Below are positions 5,784-10,623 of a DNA stretch of 10,623 bases, in pieces; the first letter of the stretch is position 1; each line of letters begins with the position of its first letter. Under the pieces are notes generated by a model. The model did not search any database, was not told the DNA's origin, and saw only the letters and a program-made list of their open reading frames with translations. Position numbers and translations under genes: made by a program. Location: the NCBI GenBank assembly GCA_905067535.1, contig CAJHIR010000034.1:1-10623 (forward strand), written 5' to 3'. The stretch is from Candidatus Argoarchaeum ethanivorans. GTDB lineage: Archaea > Halobacteriota > Methanosarcinia > Methanosarcinales > EX4572-44.

Positions 5784-6926
5784 TCAACTTTCTTGCGACA
5801 CTAAACCTCCTGCTGTGAATTGCAGGTGATCTTCCAGACTCTTCTTAAGTGTTGTTACACCTGAACTTCGAAGGAAGAAACACGGTATGCCTTTCTGTTT
5901 GCATGCCTTCTTTATATGGCGACAGGCATTGTGGCTGTTTATATCAACAGGACAGAATACCATGTCCGTTTTTCCAACAATGCTTCTTATTTCACTTTTT
6001 TGTGGGCAGTGCCCAGGATGGTAACAGAAGTTGCACCCGAACGATTCGACCAGCCCCCTGTAGTGAGGAGCAAGTGGTTCAACACCACCGATATACATGA
6101 CTTTCACACCTGTTAGATATGGGCATTCTTTGATAGGCATCTCTTCAACATCTTTTTCAGTTTCTGGTACAGCATTATTTGCATCTTCAACCTCAGGTTT
6201 TTCAGTTAGTTGTTTAACTTCCTTGATTAGTAAATCTCTCTCCTTTTTTAAAGATTTGATCTGTTCAGGTGCTGTTTCGTTCTCAGCATTCTTTGTCTCA
6301 TCTTTTAACTGTTCGTTTGACTCTTGCATTTCCTGCAAGGCGTCTGCGATCTGTAGTTTATCCTCTTTCACTGCATCCATTTCAGATTTTACAATCTCTA
6401 ACCTCTTTTTCAGCCTGTTAAGATTCTTTTCAAGCCTATCGTTCAATGAGCGAGTGGTATTCAACTCACTGAGCACGCATTCTGGATTGTTGTGCAGCGT
6501 TCTTGAAAGTTCATCATAGAACCGCAGCGCTTCATGTTCTTTGATGTGAATCGCTGCAATGATTTGTTCTTCGATGCTGTTATCTTCACGTTGATCCTGC
6601 ACAGCAAACCAGATAAAAGCCGAAAGTGGGATGTCTGTGCATATCTTCCCCTGTTCAAGGAGTTTAACAACATCCTGGTTTTTAATTTTTTCTTTGTATG
6701 GTTCAAATCGTTTATTGAGTACAGCATCCATATTCTTTGATGCCTGTGTCTTGTTTGCACAGACGTCGATTAATTGTTGATGCATCGCTGAAGCTTGCAG
6801 TAAATCTCCATTATTAGATAGTTTCAACTCCCTGAAGAGTTTCTTTAGCTCCATTTCGTTAAACGTTAGTCCCAGTATCCTGCAAACAGTGAATGGCTGC
6901 ATCTCCCAAATTCGCTTTCCTGCCAC
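5784..6926 (-). CDS. DUF2325 domain protein with N-terminal helical domain and coiled coil
   Basis: This 380-residue protein has three parts. Residues 6-145 form a helical domain beginning IWEMQPFTVCRILGLTF, similar to the N-terminal domain commonly joined to DUF2325. Residues 153-245 are strongly charged and heptad-like, a coiled coil. Residues 274-368 are DUF2325: VMYIGGVEPLAPHYRGLVE, CPVDINSHNACRHIKKACK, and PCFFLRSSGVTTLKKSLE. The segment GCNFCYHPGHC (297-307) adds three Cys and two His, a possible metal site. DUF2325 has no firm biochemical role known to me. The start is GTG 6926: GAGGTG lies 6 nt upstream and overlaps the stop of the 52-residue gene before it, so the two are translationally coupled. 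No signal peptide or membrane segment is present, so a cytoplasmic location is expected. Confidence 0.87.
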   Translation of the reverse strand: MAGKRIWEMQPFTVCRILGLTFNEMELKKLFRELKLSNNGDLLQASAMHQQLIDVCANKTQASKNMDAVLNKRFEPYKEKIKNQDVVKLLEQGKICTDIPLSAFIWFAVQDQREDNSIEEQIIAAIHIKEHEALRFYDELSRTLHNNPECVLSELNTTRSLNDRLEKNLNRLKKRLEIVKSEMDAVKEDKLQIADALQEMQESNEQLKDETKNAENETAPEQIKSLKKERDLLIKEVKQLTEKPEVEDANNAVPETEKDVEEMPIKECPYLTGVKVMYIGGVEPLAPHYRGLVESFGCNFCYHPGHCPQKSEIRSIVGKTDMVFCPVDINSHNACRHIKKACKQKGIPCFFLRSSGVTTLKKSLEDHLQFTAGGLVSQES

Positions 6927-6937
6927 CGTTTAGCACC

Positions 6938-7096
6938 TCATGATGCTTGATAGGTTTTACAATTCTTGTTTAACAGTGCTCTATGCACATGCCTGACATT
7001 GCCCACTTCTTTTCGGTAATTCTTAATGTCTTCATCTGACATCTTTTGAAGCAACTGCATGATTTCTTCTATCAACCATCTTACTTCATTATCCAT
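6938..7096 (-). CDS. Small hypothetical protein, 52 residues, upstream of the DUF2325 gene
   Basis: A short frame starts at ATG 7096 and ends at TGA 6938. The product begins MDNEVRWLIEEIMQLLQKM and goes on to SDEDIKNYRKEVGNVRHVHR; it is charged, predicted mostly helical, with no membrane segment. Support for a real gene: GGTG lies 6 nt before the ATG, a TATA-like box lies about 50 bp upstream, and the stop overlaps the GAGGTG binding site of the DUF2325 gene 11 nt later. That arrangement is typical of a coupled operon. I do not recognise the family. Because it is short, conservation in other genomes is the main missing evidence. Confidence 0.65.
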   Translation of the reverse strand: MDNEVRWLIEEIMQLLQKMSDEDIKNYRKEVGNVRHVHRALLNKNCKTYQAS

Positions 7097-7127
7097 TTAT
7101 TGCACCTTCCTGATTCTTGCATATTAC

Positions 7128-7153
7128 ATACCTGATACAATTAGGTATAAAAA
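7128..7153 (-). promoter_or_regulatory. Promoter of the small-protein/DUF2325 operon with an inverted repeat
   Basis: On the minus strand TTTTTATA (7153-7146) is a TATA-like box; transcription would start near 7125, giving a leader of about 30 nt with the GGTG site. ATACCT (7128-7133) and AGGTAT (7143-7148) are a perfect inverted repeat with a 9-bp spacer. It overlaps the end of the TATA box and extends to just before the predicted start of transcription, a typical place for an archaeal repressor site. Confidence 0.5.
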
Positions 7154-7164
7154 TAATATTCCCT

Positions 7165-7219
7165 AAAAAAGCTTGGTTTTACTAAAAAAACCTAAAAAAA
7201 GTAGATTTAATCCAAAAAA
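7165..7219 (-). terminator. Multiple oligo-T terminators after tRNA-Arg
   Basis: Read on the minus strand, the sequence after the tRNA holds four T runs of six or seven (7219-7214, 7200-7194, 7190-7184, 7170-7165). A hairpin GGTTTT/AAAACC (7192-7175) comes just before the last run. Repeated T tracts are the usual archaeal termination signal. Confidence 0.65.
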
Positions 7220-7235
7220 CCTAAATTTTACATCA

Positions 7236-7331
7236 TGGCGGGCGCGAAGGGATTTGAACCCTCGAATTGCAGCTTTCTCCTGCAAAAGTTTGTTTAGGAG
7301 GCTGCCGCCATATCCGCTAGGCTACGCGCCC
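7236..7331 (-). tRNA. tRNA-Arg (anticodon CCU) with a 20-nt intron, CCA encoded
   Basis: The minus strand folds as a tRNA. The acceptor stem GGGCGCG pairs with CGCGCCC, followed by discriminator G and encoded CCA. The D arm is GCC/GGC with AGCGGATA between, and the T arm GAGGG/CCCTT has loop TTCAAAT. The anticodon stem GCAGC/GCTGC encloses 27 nt instead of 7. Removing 20 nt at the canonical 37/38 site (intron 7275-7294) leaves the loop CTCCTAA with anticodon CCT, reading AGG. A20 and C35, which are arginine identity elements, are present. CTCC of the loop pairs with GGAG near the intron end, leaving AAA on the 3' side, close to a bulge-helix-bulge splice site. The first 10 nt overlap the end of priL. 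Confidence 0.92.
7275..7294 (-). other. tRNA-Arg intron
   Basis: This 20-nt insert lies between positions 37 and 38 of the tRNA, the usual archaeal site. Its GGAG near the 3' end pairs with loop bases 32-35, giving the central four-pair helix of a splicing-endonuclease motif. The inner stem is weak (CAA/TTG at best), so the motif may be a relaxed form. Confidence 0.8.
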
Positions 7332-8371
7332 TTTATGATTTTGTTCTTCTGCGTTTCAAGCCATTTTTTTCTTCGATAGTAATTTAGTGGGTGTGATATT
7401 TTATCACATAAACGGTTTTTACCTATACAATTGCCAAAGGTTGCCATAGTGGCACAGGACGGCGGGGTGTACGTTGTTCCCCCGGATCCTGCTATGTGCT
7501 CAATCTGGTAGCGTGTTTTTTCAGCATCAAAGTCTGGAGAGGATGCAAATAGTTCGACTATTGCATCAACGCTCATTCCAATAGTCACAAGAAAAGAGGT
7601 AAGAGCAAACCGTGTGGAATGGGAGATATTTATGCCTGCCTGTACTGTTTTTATAGCGTATGCGATGCAGGGGGGAAAATATTCCTGGTTAACCTTTCCA
7701 AGATCATATACTATGTCCTGCTGTGTTTGAGAAAGGATTGTTTTAATTTGCTCTGTGCAAGACTCAAGGCTTGTACAAATGTCATCTGATACATCAAGTG
7801 GCATCCCGTGAAGAACACGTTTTTTTACCTGTTCTTCGAGTAGACGTATAAAGTCATTGTTGGTTATTGTTACAGACCCTTTGTCAAGACGTCGGTTTGT
7901 CAGTTTCCATTTCAGTTCTTTTATAGAGTGGGCTGTCTGAACATATTCTGCAAAATGTATATATAAAAATTGTTTTTTTTCCAGTATTGAATGCAGATTT
8001 AATGCTTTTGCTATTATTTTAAGTTGCTCCGTTTTTTCCTGTTTCAGGTTTTTTGATGCTTCTTTTGATTCTGCTATTGCATATCTCTGTGTTAGATGTG
8101 GGTTATCTACACAGGATAGTATCATTCGTGTGATTGGATAGGATAGTAATTGCATCTCAGATTCTGTAATATCTTCTTTTTGTGTTCTTGATAGTGTTCC
8201 GTGTATTGCACCTGTTATGTCAGCCATTGATTTTTGTATGATATTTTCAAAAACAGGAGATGTAGTTACTTCTATTACCCCAATGTTCAAATTTTTTATA
8301 TATGAAGCTGCTGCTGGTAAAAAAGGATATATTGCAAGAGTGGTCACCGATATATTATCTCTTGCACCCAT
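7322..8371 (-). CDS. priL: DNA primase large subunit PriL
   Basis: PriL joins the catalytic PriS subunit to make RNA/DNA primers at the replication fork. The 349-residue protein has the archaeal PriL layout: an N-terminal helical domain beginning with TTLAIYPFLPAAASYI (10-25), a central helical region, and the C-terminal iron-sulfur domain. Its four cluster cysteines are Cys235 in YFPPCIAYAI, Cys306 in YTPPSCATM, Cys315 in FGNC and Cys322 in RLCDKISHPLNYY. The end HPLNYYRRKKW is diagnostic. ATG 8371 is 5 nt after the pcn stop, so pcn and priL form an operon, an arrangement found in other methanogens. The last three codons (GGC GCG TAG) and one base of the preceding Lys codon lie inside the tRNA-Arg gene. 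No TATA-like box is seen 20-45 nt before the tRNA, so a joint transcript is likely. Confidence 0.95.
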   Translation of the reverse strand: MGARDNISVTTLAIYPFLPAAASYIKNLNIGVIEVTTSPVFENIIQKSMADITGAIHGTLSRTQKEDITESEMQLLSYPITRMILSCVDNPHLTQRYAIAESKEASKNLKQEKTEQLKIIAKALNLHSILEKKQFLYIHFAEYVQTAHSIKELKWKLTNRRLDKGSVTITNNDFIRLLEEQVKKRVLHGMPLDVSDDICTSLESCTEQIKTILSQTQQDIVYDLGKVNQEYFPPCIAYAIKTVQAGINISHSTRFALTSFLVTIGMSVDAIVELFASSPDFDAEKTRYQIEHIAGSGGTTYTPPSCATMATFGNCIGKNRLCDKISHPLNYYRRKKWLETQKNKIIKGA

Positions 8372-8376
8372 GTTTC

Positions 8377-9123
8377 TTAATCAGATTCCACCCGCGGCGC
8401 TATCAGGTAGCTTACTTCACCGCATCCATCTGCTATACTGAACTGTATCTTAACAGGATGGTCGTTGGCAAGATTGATACGTACTTCATTTGCTTTTCCA
8501 AGTGTTTTGCCAATATCAAGGAGATACTCGATGCTGAACAAGCTTCGTGCATCAGTTTCGCTTTGAAGTGTAATTAGCTCATCCTTTGAAATGGTGAGTT
8601 GTACGTGGTCTGTATCACCTTCTGCTTCTAATATGAATGCTGCCAGATTATTGTCCACTTTCATCCATAGATAGCTGCCGACCTTGTCCGCTGCTTTTAT
8701 TGCTCTCACCAGTACACTTCCAGGTAGTATTATTTGTGAAGGAAGCTCAAGCTTTGGTATCTTTGGCTCTTTTCGAACCGTGCTTGGATCAAGCAGTGAT
8801 GTGGTGTAAGAGAGGTCACCGATGTGTATCAAAAGTTTATGACCTGTCTCGTCGAGTTGCAGGTTGACGACGTCGTCTTTTCGAGACATTGCAAGAAGGT
8901 CAAGTAATTTTTTAAGATCAACTCCAATCTCCCCCTCGCTTGCTTCATAATTGATGAATGCTTCACGCTTCAATTCGAGGGTGACCATTGCCACGTTTGC
9001 AGGATCTACTGCCCGAATAGTGAACCCTTCTGGTGTAAAATTGAGTTTGCATTCATCCACCAGCACTTCTGCTGCTTCAAGTGCCTCTTTTAGTTTATCT
9101 GATTCTATTTCTAAGCTAAACAT
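8377..9123 (-). CDS. pcn: DNA polymerase sliding clamp (PCNA)
   Basis: PCNA forms a ring trimer around DNA and holds polymerase, ligase and FEN1. The protein from ATG 9123 has 248 residues, the normal archaeal size. Marks are MFSLEIESDKLKEALEAAEV at the start, FTIRAVDPANVAMVTLEL (about 34-51), the family's most conserved stretch, and the C-terminal part QFSIADGCGEVSYLIAPRV, matching the usual end of archaeal PCNA. An in-frame extension to 9165 exists, but family alignment favours starting at MFSLEI; GGAG lies about 11 nt upstream of that ATG. It is the first gene of the pcn-priL-tRNA unit. Upstream lie a TATA box at 9229-9237, a hairpin at 9160-9180 and a short direct repeat in the leader. 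Confidence 0.96.
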   Translation of the reverse strand: MFSLEIESDKLKEALEAAEVLVDECKLNFTPEGFTIRAVDPANVAMVTLELKREAFINYEASEGEIGVDLKKLLDLLAMSRKDDVVNLQLDETGHKLLIHIGDLSYTTSLLDPSTVRKEPKIPKLELPSQIILPGSVLVRAIKAADKVGSYLWMKVDNNLAAFILEAEGDTDHVQLTISKDELITLQSETDARSLFSIEYLLDIGKTLGKANEVRINLANDHPVKIQFSIADGCGEVSYLIAPRVESD

Positions 9124-9159
9124 ACATCTCTTCTCTCCTTTTATCATTCTTGTGCCGCC

Positions 9160-9180
9160 CTGCAAAACAAAGCTTTGTAG
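9160..9180. repeat. Hairpin element in the pcn leader, similar to 5757-5778
   Basis: CTGCAAA (9160-9166) can pair with TTTGTAG (9174-9180), seven pairs with one G-T, and the inner ACAAAGCTTTGT (9167-9178) is a perfect 12-bp palindrome. The outline CTGCAAA, five or six bases, AAGCTTTG, C or T, AG is shared with the hairpin at 5757-5778. It lies in the predicted 5' leader of pcn. Confidence 0.45.
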
Positions 9181-9228
9181 CCTTTTATGTTGTGCCGTCT
9201 TTTATAAGTATCGTTGTCTGTGTGTGGT

Positions 9229-9237
9229 TATATAAAA
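9229..9237 (-). promoter_or_regulatory. TATA box of the pcn-priL operon
   Basis: On the minus strand TTTTATATA (9237-9229) is a good archaeal TATA box, placed just beyond the thiDN stop. Transcription would begin near 9207, leaving a leader of about 85 nt. A weaker TATA-like CTTATAAAA lies at about 9208-9200. The leader has TTGTGCCG (plus strand) twice, at 9150-9157 and 9190-9197, a 40-bp spaced direct repeat that could be a regulator site. Confidence 0.55.
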
Positions 9238-9241
9238 GTAT

Positions 9242-10561
9242 CTACGTATCTGATGCAATTCGTGCAATTAGGGTCGCCTTCTTTGCCACAGATAATGCAT
9301 CAGTCCCAAGAAGCCGTATCATCGCCTCCTTTCCAACACCTCCTTCATCGTAAATGACATCAGGTGTCTCAGCAGCATGCAAAAAGGCATACGATGTGCC
9401 CCAGTCCATTGTTTTAGTCAACGAAGGCTCATCTTCGCGAGAAAAAGACACAGTGTTGAGTTTGAGCTTGTTGCACGCATCAAGGATTTCAGGCGTGAAC
9501 CGTATGTTCATTGCAGAACGAAGAACGGGATTAAATCGTAAAGCAGAAATGATAATGCGTGCCACATGCCTGCTTGCCCCAAAACCAATACATCCGGTAA
9601 GGTGCATTCTATCATATAATCTGACTATCCGCCCTTCAACAGCAGCTACATCACTTGGTGTTGATGCTTCCTGTATTGCCATCGCGATATTGCATCCAAC
9701 CTCCGGAAGCAGCAGTACGCATTCACTGCATTCTTGCAACTCTTTAACAGCATGAGCAAGATTTTGCAAAACATTAAAACGATCAGCATCCTCGATGATT
9801 CGATGCATCTGGTTGACAGGTGATACGCCGCCGCCAACCTGTCTACTTGAAGAAATAGCGTCAATAACAAAATTTTTTGCTTTCTTTGCAGCATCAAATA
9901 TATCATCACCAAACATCAGATTTGCTGTTAGCGCTGCAGAATAGGTGCAGCCTGCACCATGTGTGCCGCCCTCAACACTACCATTGATAACCTTGAAACG
10001 ACCTTCAGAGAGCACCACATCCCTGCAATCAAGATGTCCCCCAGTGACTACCACTGCTTTTGTTCCAATCTCGCACAACTTTAAAGCTGCACGTTTTGCA
10101 TCATCAATACTGGTTATTGTAACACCTGTTAATGTTTGTGCTTCAAATTTATTTGGAGTGACTGCAAAAGCATCCTTGATTAAATCTTTCAATGATAAAA
10201 GAGCGTCAGTGGGGAGCAAATTTCCACCTGCCTCAGCGCTCATTACAGGATCGACAACATACGAAACATCATGTTTTTTTAGATACTTGCCTACAACACG
10301 AATTGTCTCACTGCTGTAAAGCATGCCTATTTTTGCAAATTCCACATCAAAATCAGAGAATACACTTTCGAGCTGTTCAACCACAACTTCTGCTGGCAGA
10401 GGAAACACGTGTTGAACTCCATGCGTGTTTTGAGAAGTAACAGCAGTAATTGCACAAACAGCATGCACACCACAAGCAGCAAAGGTTTTAATATCTGCCT
10501 GCACACCAGCTCCACCCCCGGAGTCGGAACCAGCTATTGTAAGGAGAGAGGGATTTTTCAT
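9242..10561 (-). CDS. thiDN: Bifunctional HMP/HMP-P kinase and thiamine-phosphate synthase, ThiD-ThiN
   Basis: The protein joins two thiamine-synthesis activities: ThiD phosphorylates hydroxymethylpyrimidine and its phosphate, and ThiN couples the pyrimidine diphosphate to thiazole phosphate. From ATG 10561 it has 439 residues. ThiD (about 1-255) shows [20 protein letters not shown] near the start, YVVDPVM (about 101-107), VTPNKFEA (134-141) and the anion-hole segment [16 protein letters not shown] (198-213). ThiN (about 260-439) shows [20 protein letters not shown] (322-341), RSAMNIRFT (348-356) and [13 protein letters not shown] (404-416). ThiN replaces bacterial-type ThiE in many archaea. 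A TTG at 10573 would add four residues, but ATG 10561 better fits the family start. There is no ribosome binding site; the promoter spacing suggests a leaderless message. No TPP riboswitch is seen upstream within the 60 bp available. Confidence 0.95.
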   Translation of the reverse strand: MKNPSLLTIAGSDSGGGAGVQADIKTFAACGVHAVCAITAVTSQNTHGVQHVFPLPAEVVVEQLESVFSDFDVEFAKIGMLYSSETIRVVGKYLKKHDVSYVVDPVMSAEAGGNLLPTDALLSLKDLIKDAFAVTPNKFEAQTLTGVTITSIDDAKRAALKLCEIGTKAVVVTGGHLDCRDVVLSEGRFKVINGSVEGGTHGAGCTYSAALTANLMFGDDIFDAAKKAKNFVIDAISSSRQVGGGVSPVNQMHRIIEDADRFNVLQNLAHAVKELQECSECVLLLPEVGCNIAMAIQEASTPSDVAAVEGRIVRLYDRMHLTGCIGFGASRHVARIIISALRFNPVLRSAMNIRFTPEILDACNKLKLNTVSFSREDEPSLTKTMDWGTSYAFLHAAETPDVIYDEGGVGKEAMIRLLGTDALSVAKKATLIARIASDT

Positions 10562-10584
10562 TAGTAAATTCAATGATTTGTCGG

Positions 10585-10592
10585 TACATAAA
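10585..10592 (-). promoter_or_regulatory. Probable TATA box of thiDN
   Basis: On the minus strand TTTATGTA (10592-10585) lies about 27 nt before the ATG at 10561. Transcription would start within a few bases of that ATG, consistent with a leaderless message and with choosing ATG over the upstream TTG. Confidence 0.45.
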
Positions 10593-10623
10593 TTTTTCTG
10601 AAAATAGGAAGTGTGTAAGCGAG

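Noticed and set aside
6097..6519. 140-codon plus-strand frame opposite the DUF2325 gene
   Set aside because: Ser/Phe-rich composition is the complement of the charged coiled coil on the other strand.
7173..7379. Plus-strand frame with RRDLNPRI across the tRNA gene
   Set aside because: This peptide is the well-known spurious translation of tRNA T-arm sequence; the region is a tRNA on the other strand.
9124..9165. 14-residue N-terminal extension of PCNA
   Set aside because: Archaeal PCNA proteins begin at the MF-type start matched by ATG 9123; the extension has no family support and includes the GGAG binding site.
9354..9755. 133-codon plus-strand frame opposite thiDN
   Set aside because: It mirrors conserved ThiN codons and has no binding site or recognisable domain.
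1..10623. CRISPR array that would accompany cas6
   Set aside because: I saw no regularly spaced repeats of 24-40 bp anywhere in the window; the only long direct repeat is the 58-bp pair inside the cas6 copies.
10562..10623. TPP riboswitch upstream of thiDN
   Set aside because: No riboswitch-like helices are visible and the TATA spacing leaves no room for a leader; only about 60 bp could be examined.

Overview
The window looks like a piece of a euryarchaeal methanogen or methane-oxidising (ANME-type) genome. The evidence is: a methanofuran biosynthesis gene (mfnB) beside a HisA/HisF-related gene, an archaeal PCNA-primase large subunit pair, a ThiD-ThiN fusion, a tRNA-Arg with a small anticodon-loop intron, AT-rich TATA-like promoters, and GGTG-type ribosome binding sites. 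I cannot name the genus from sequence alone.

Layout. (1) Positions 1-2200 are an accessory block entirely on the minus strand. It holds a HEPN-domain gene with a frameshift that runs off the left edge, a cas6 CRISPR endoribonuclease gene with a frameshift, a PIN-domain toxin with a UPF0175 antitoxin, and a second cas6 copy cut down to its first 57 or so codons. The two cas6 copies bracket the toxin-antitoxin pair and share a 58-bp stretch with one mismatch. No CRISPR array or other cas gene lies in the window. (2) Positions 2256-5641 are a cofactor region: a HisA/HisF-related gene (minus) diverges from mfnB (plus), followed on the plus strand by moeA, a Trm112-like zinc protein and a single-domain ModE-like regulator. 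Methanofuran and the molybdopterin-type cofactor are both needed by formylmethanofuran dehydrogenase, so this grouping makes metabolic sense. (3) Positions 5642-5783 are a convergent intergenic spacer packed with hairpins. (4) Positions 5784-7096 (minus) are a two-gene unit: a 52-residue small protein coupled to a coiled-coil DUF2325 protein. (5) Positions 7236-9123 (minus) are pcn, priL and tRNA-Arg(CCU), with priL ending inside the tRNA. (6) Positions 9242-10561 (minus) are thiDN.

The housekeeping genes are all intact, whereas three of the five accessory genes are broken. That contrast argues for real decay of the accessory block, although both frameshifts sit at or near short homopolymer runs and sequencing error is not excluded. 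The most notable items are the duplicated and broken cas6 locus around a toxin-antitoxin pair, the priL stop codon lying inside the tRNA acceptor region, the 20-nt tRNA intron, a hairpin motif occurring in two intergenic regions, and the uncharacterised small-protein/DUF2325 operon.
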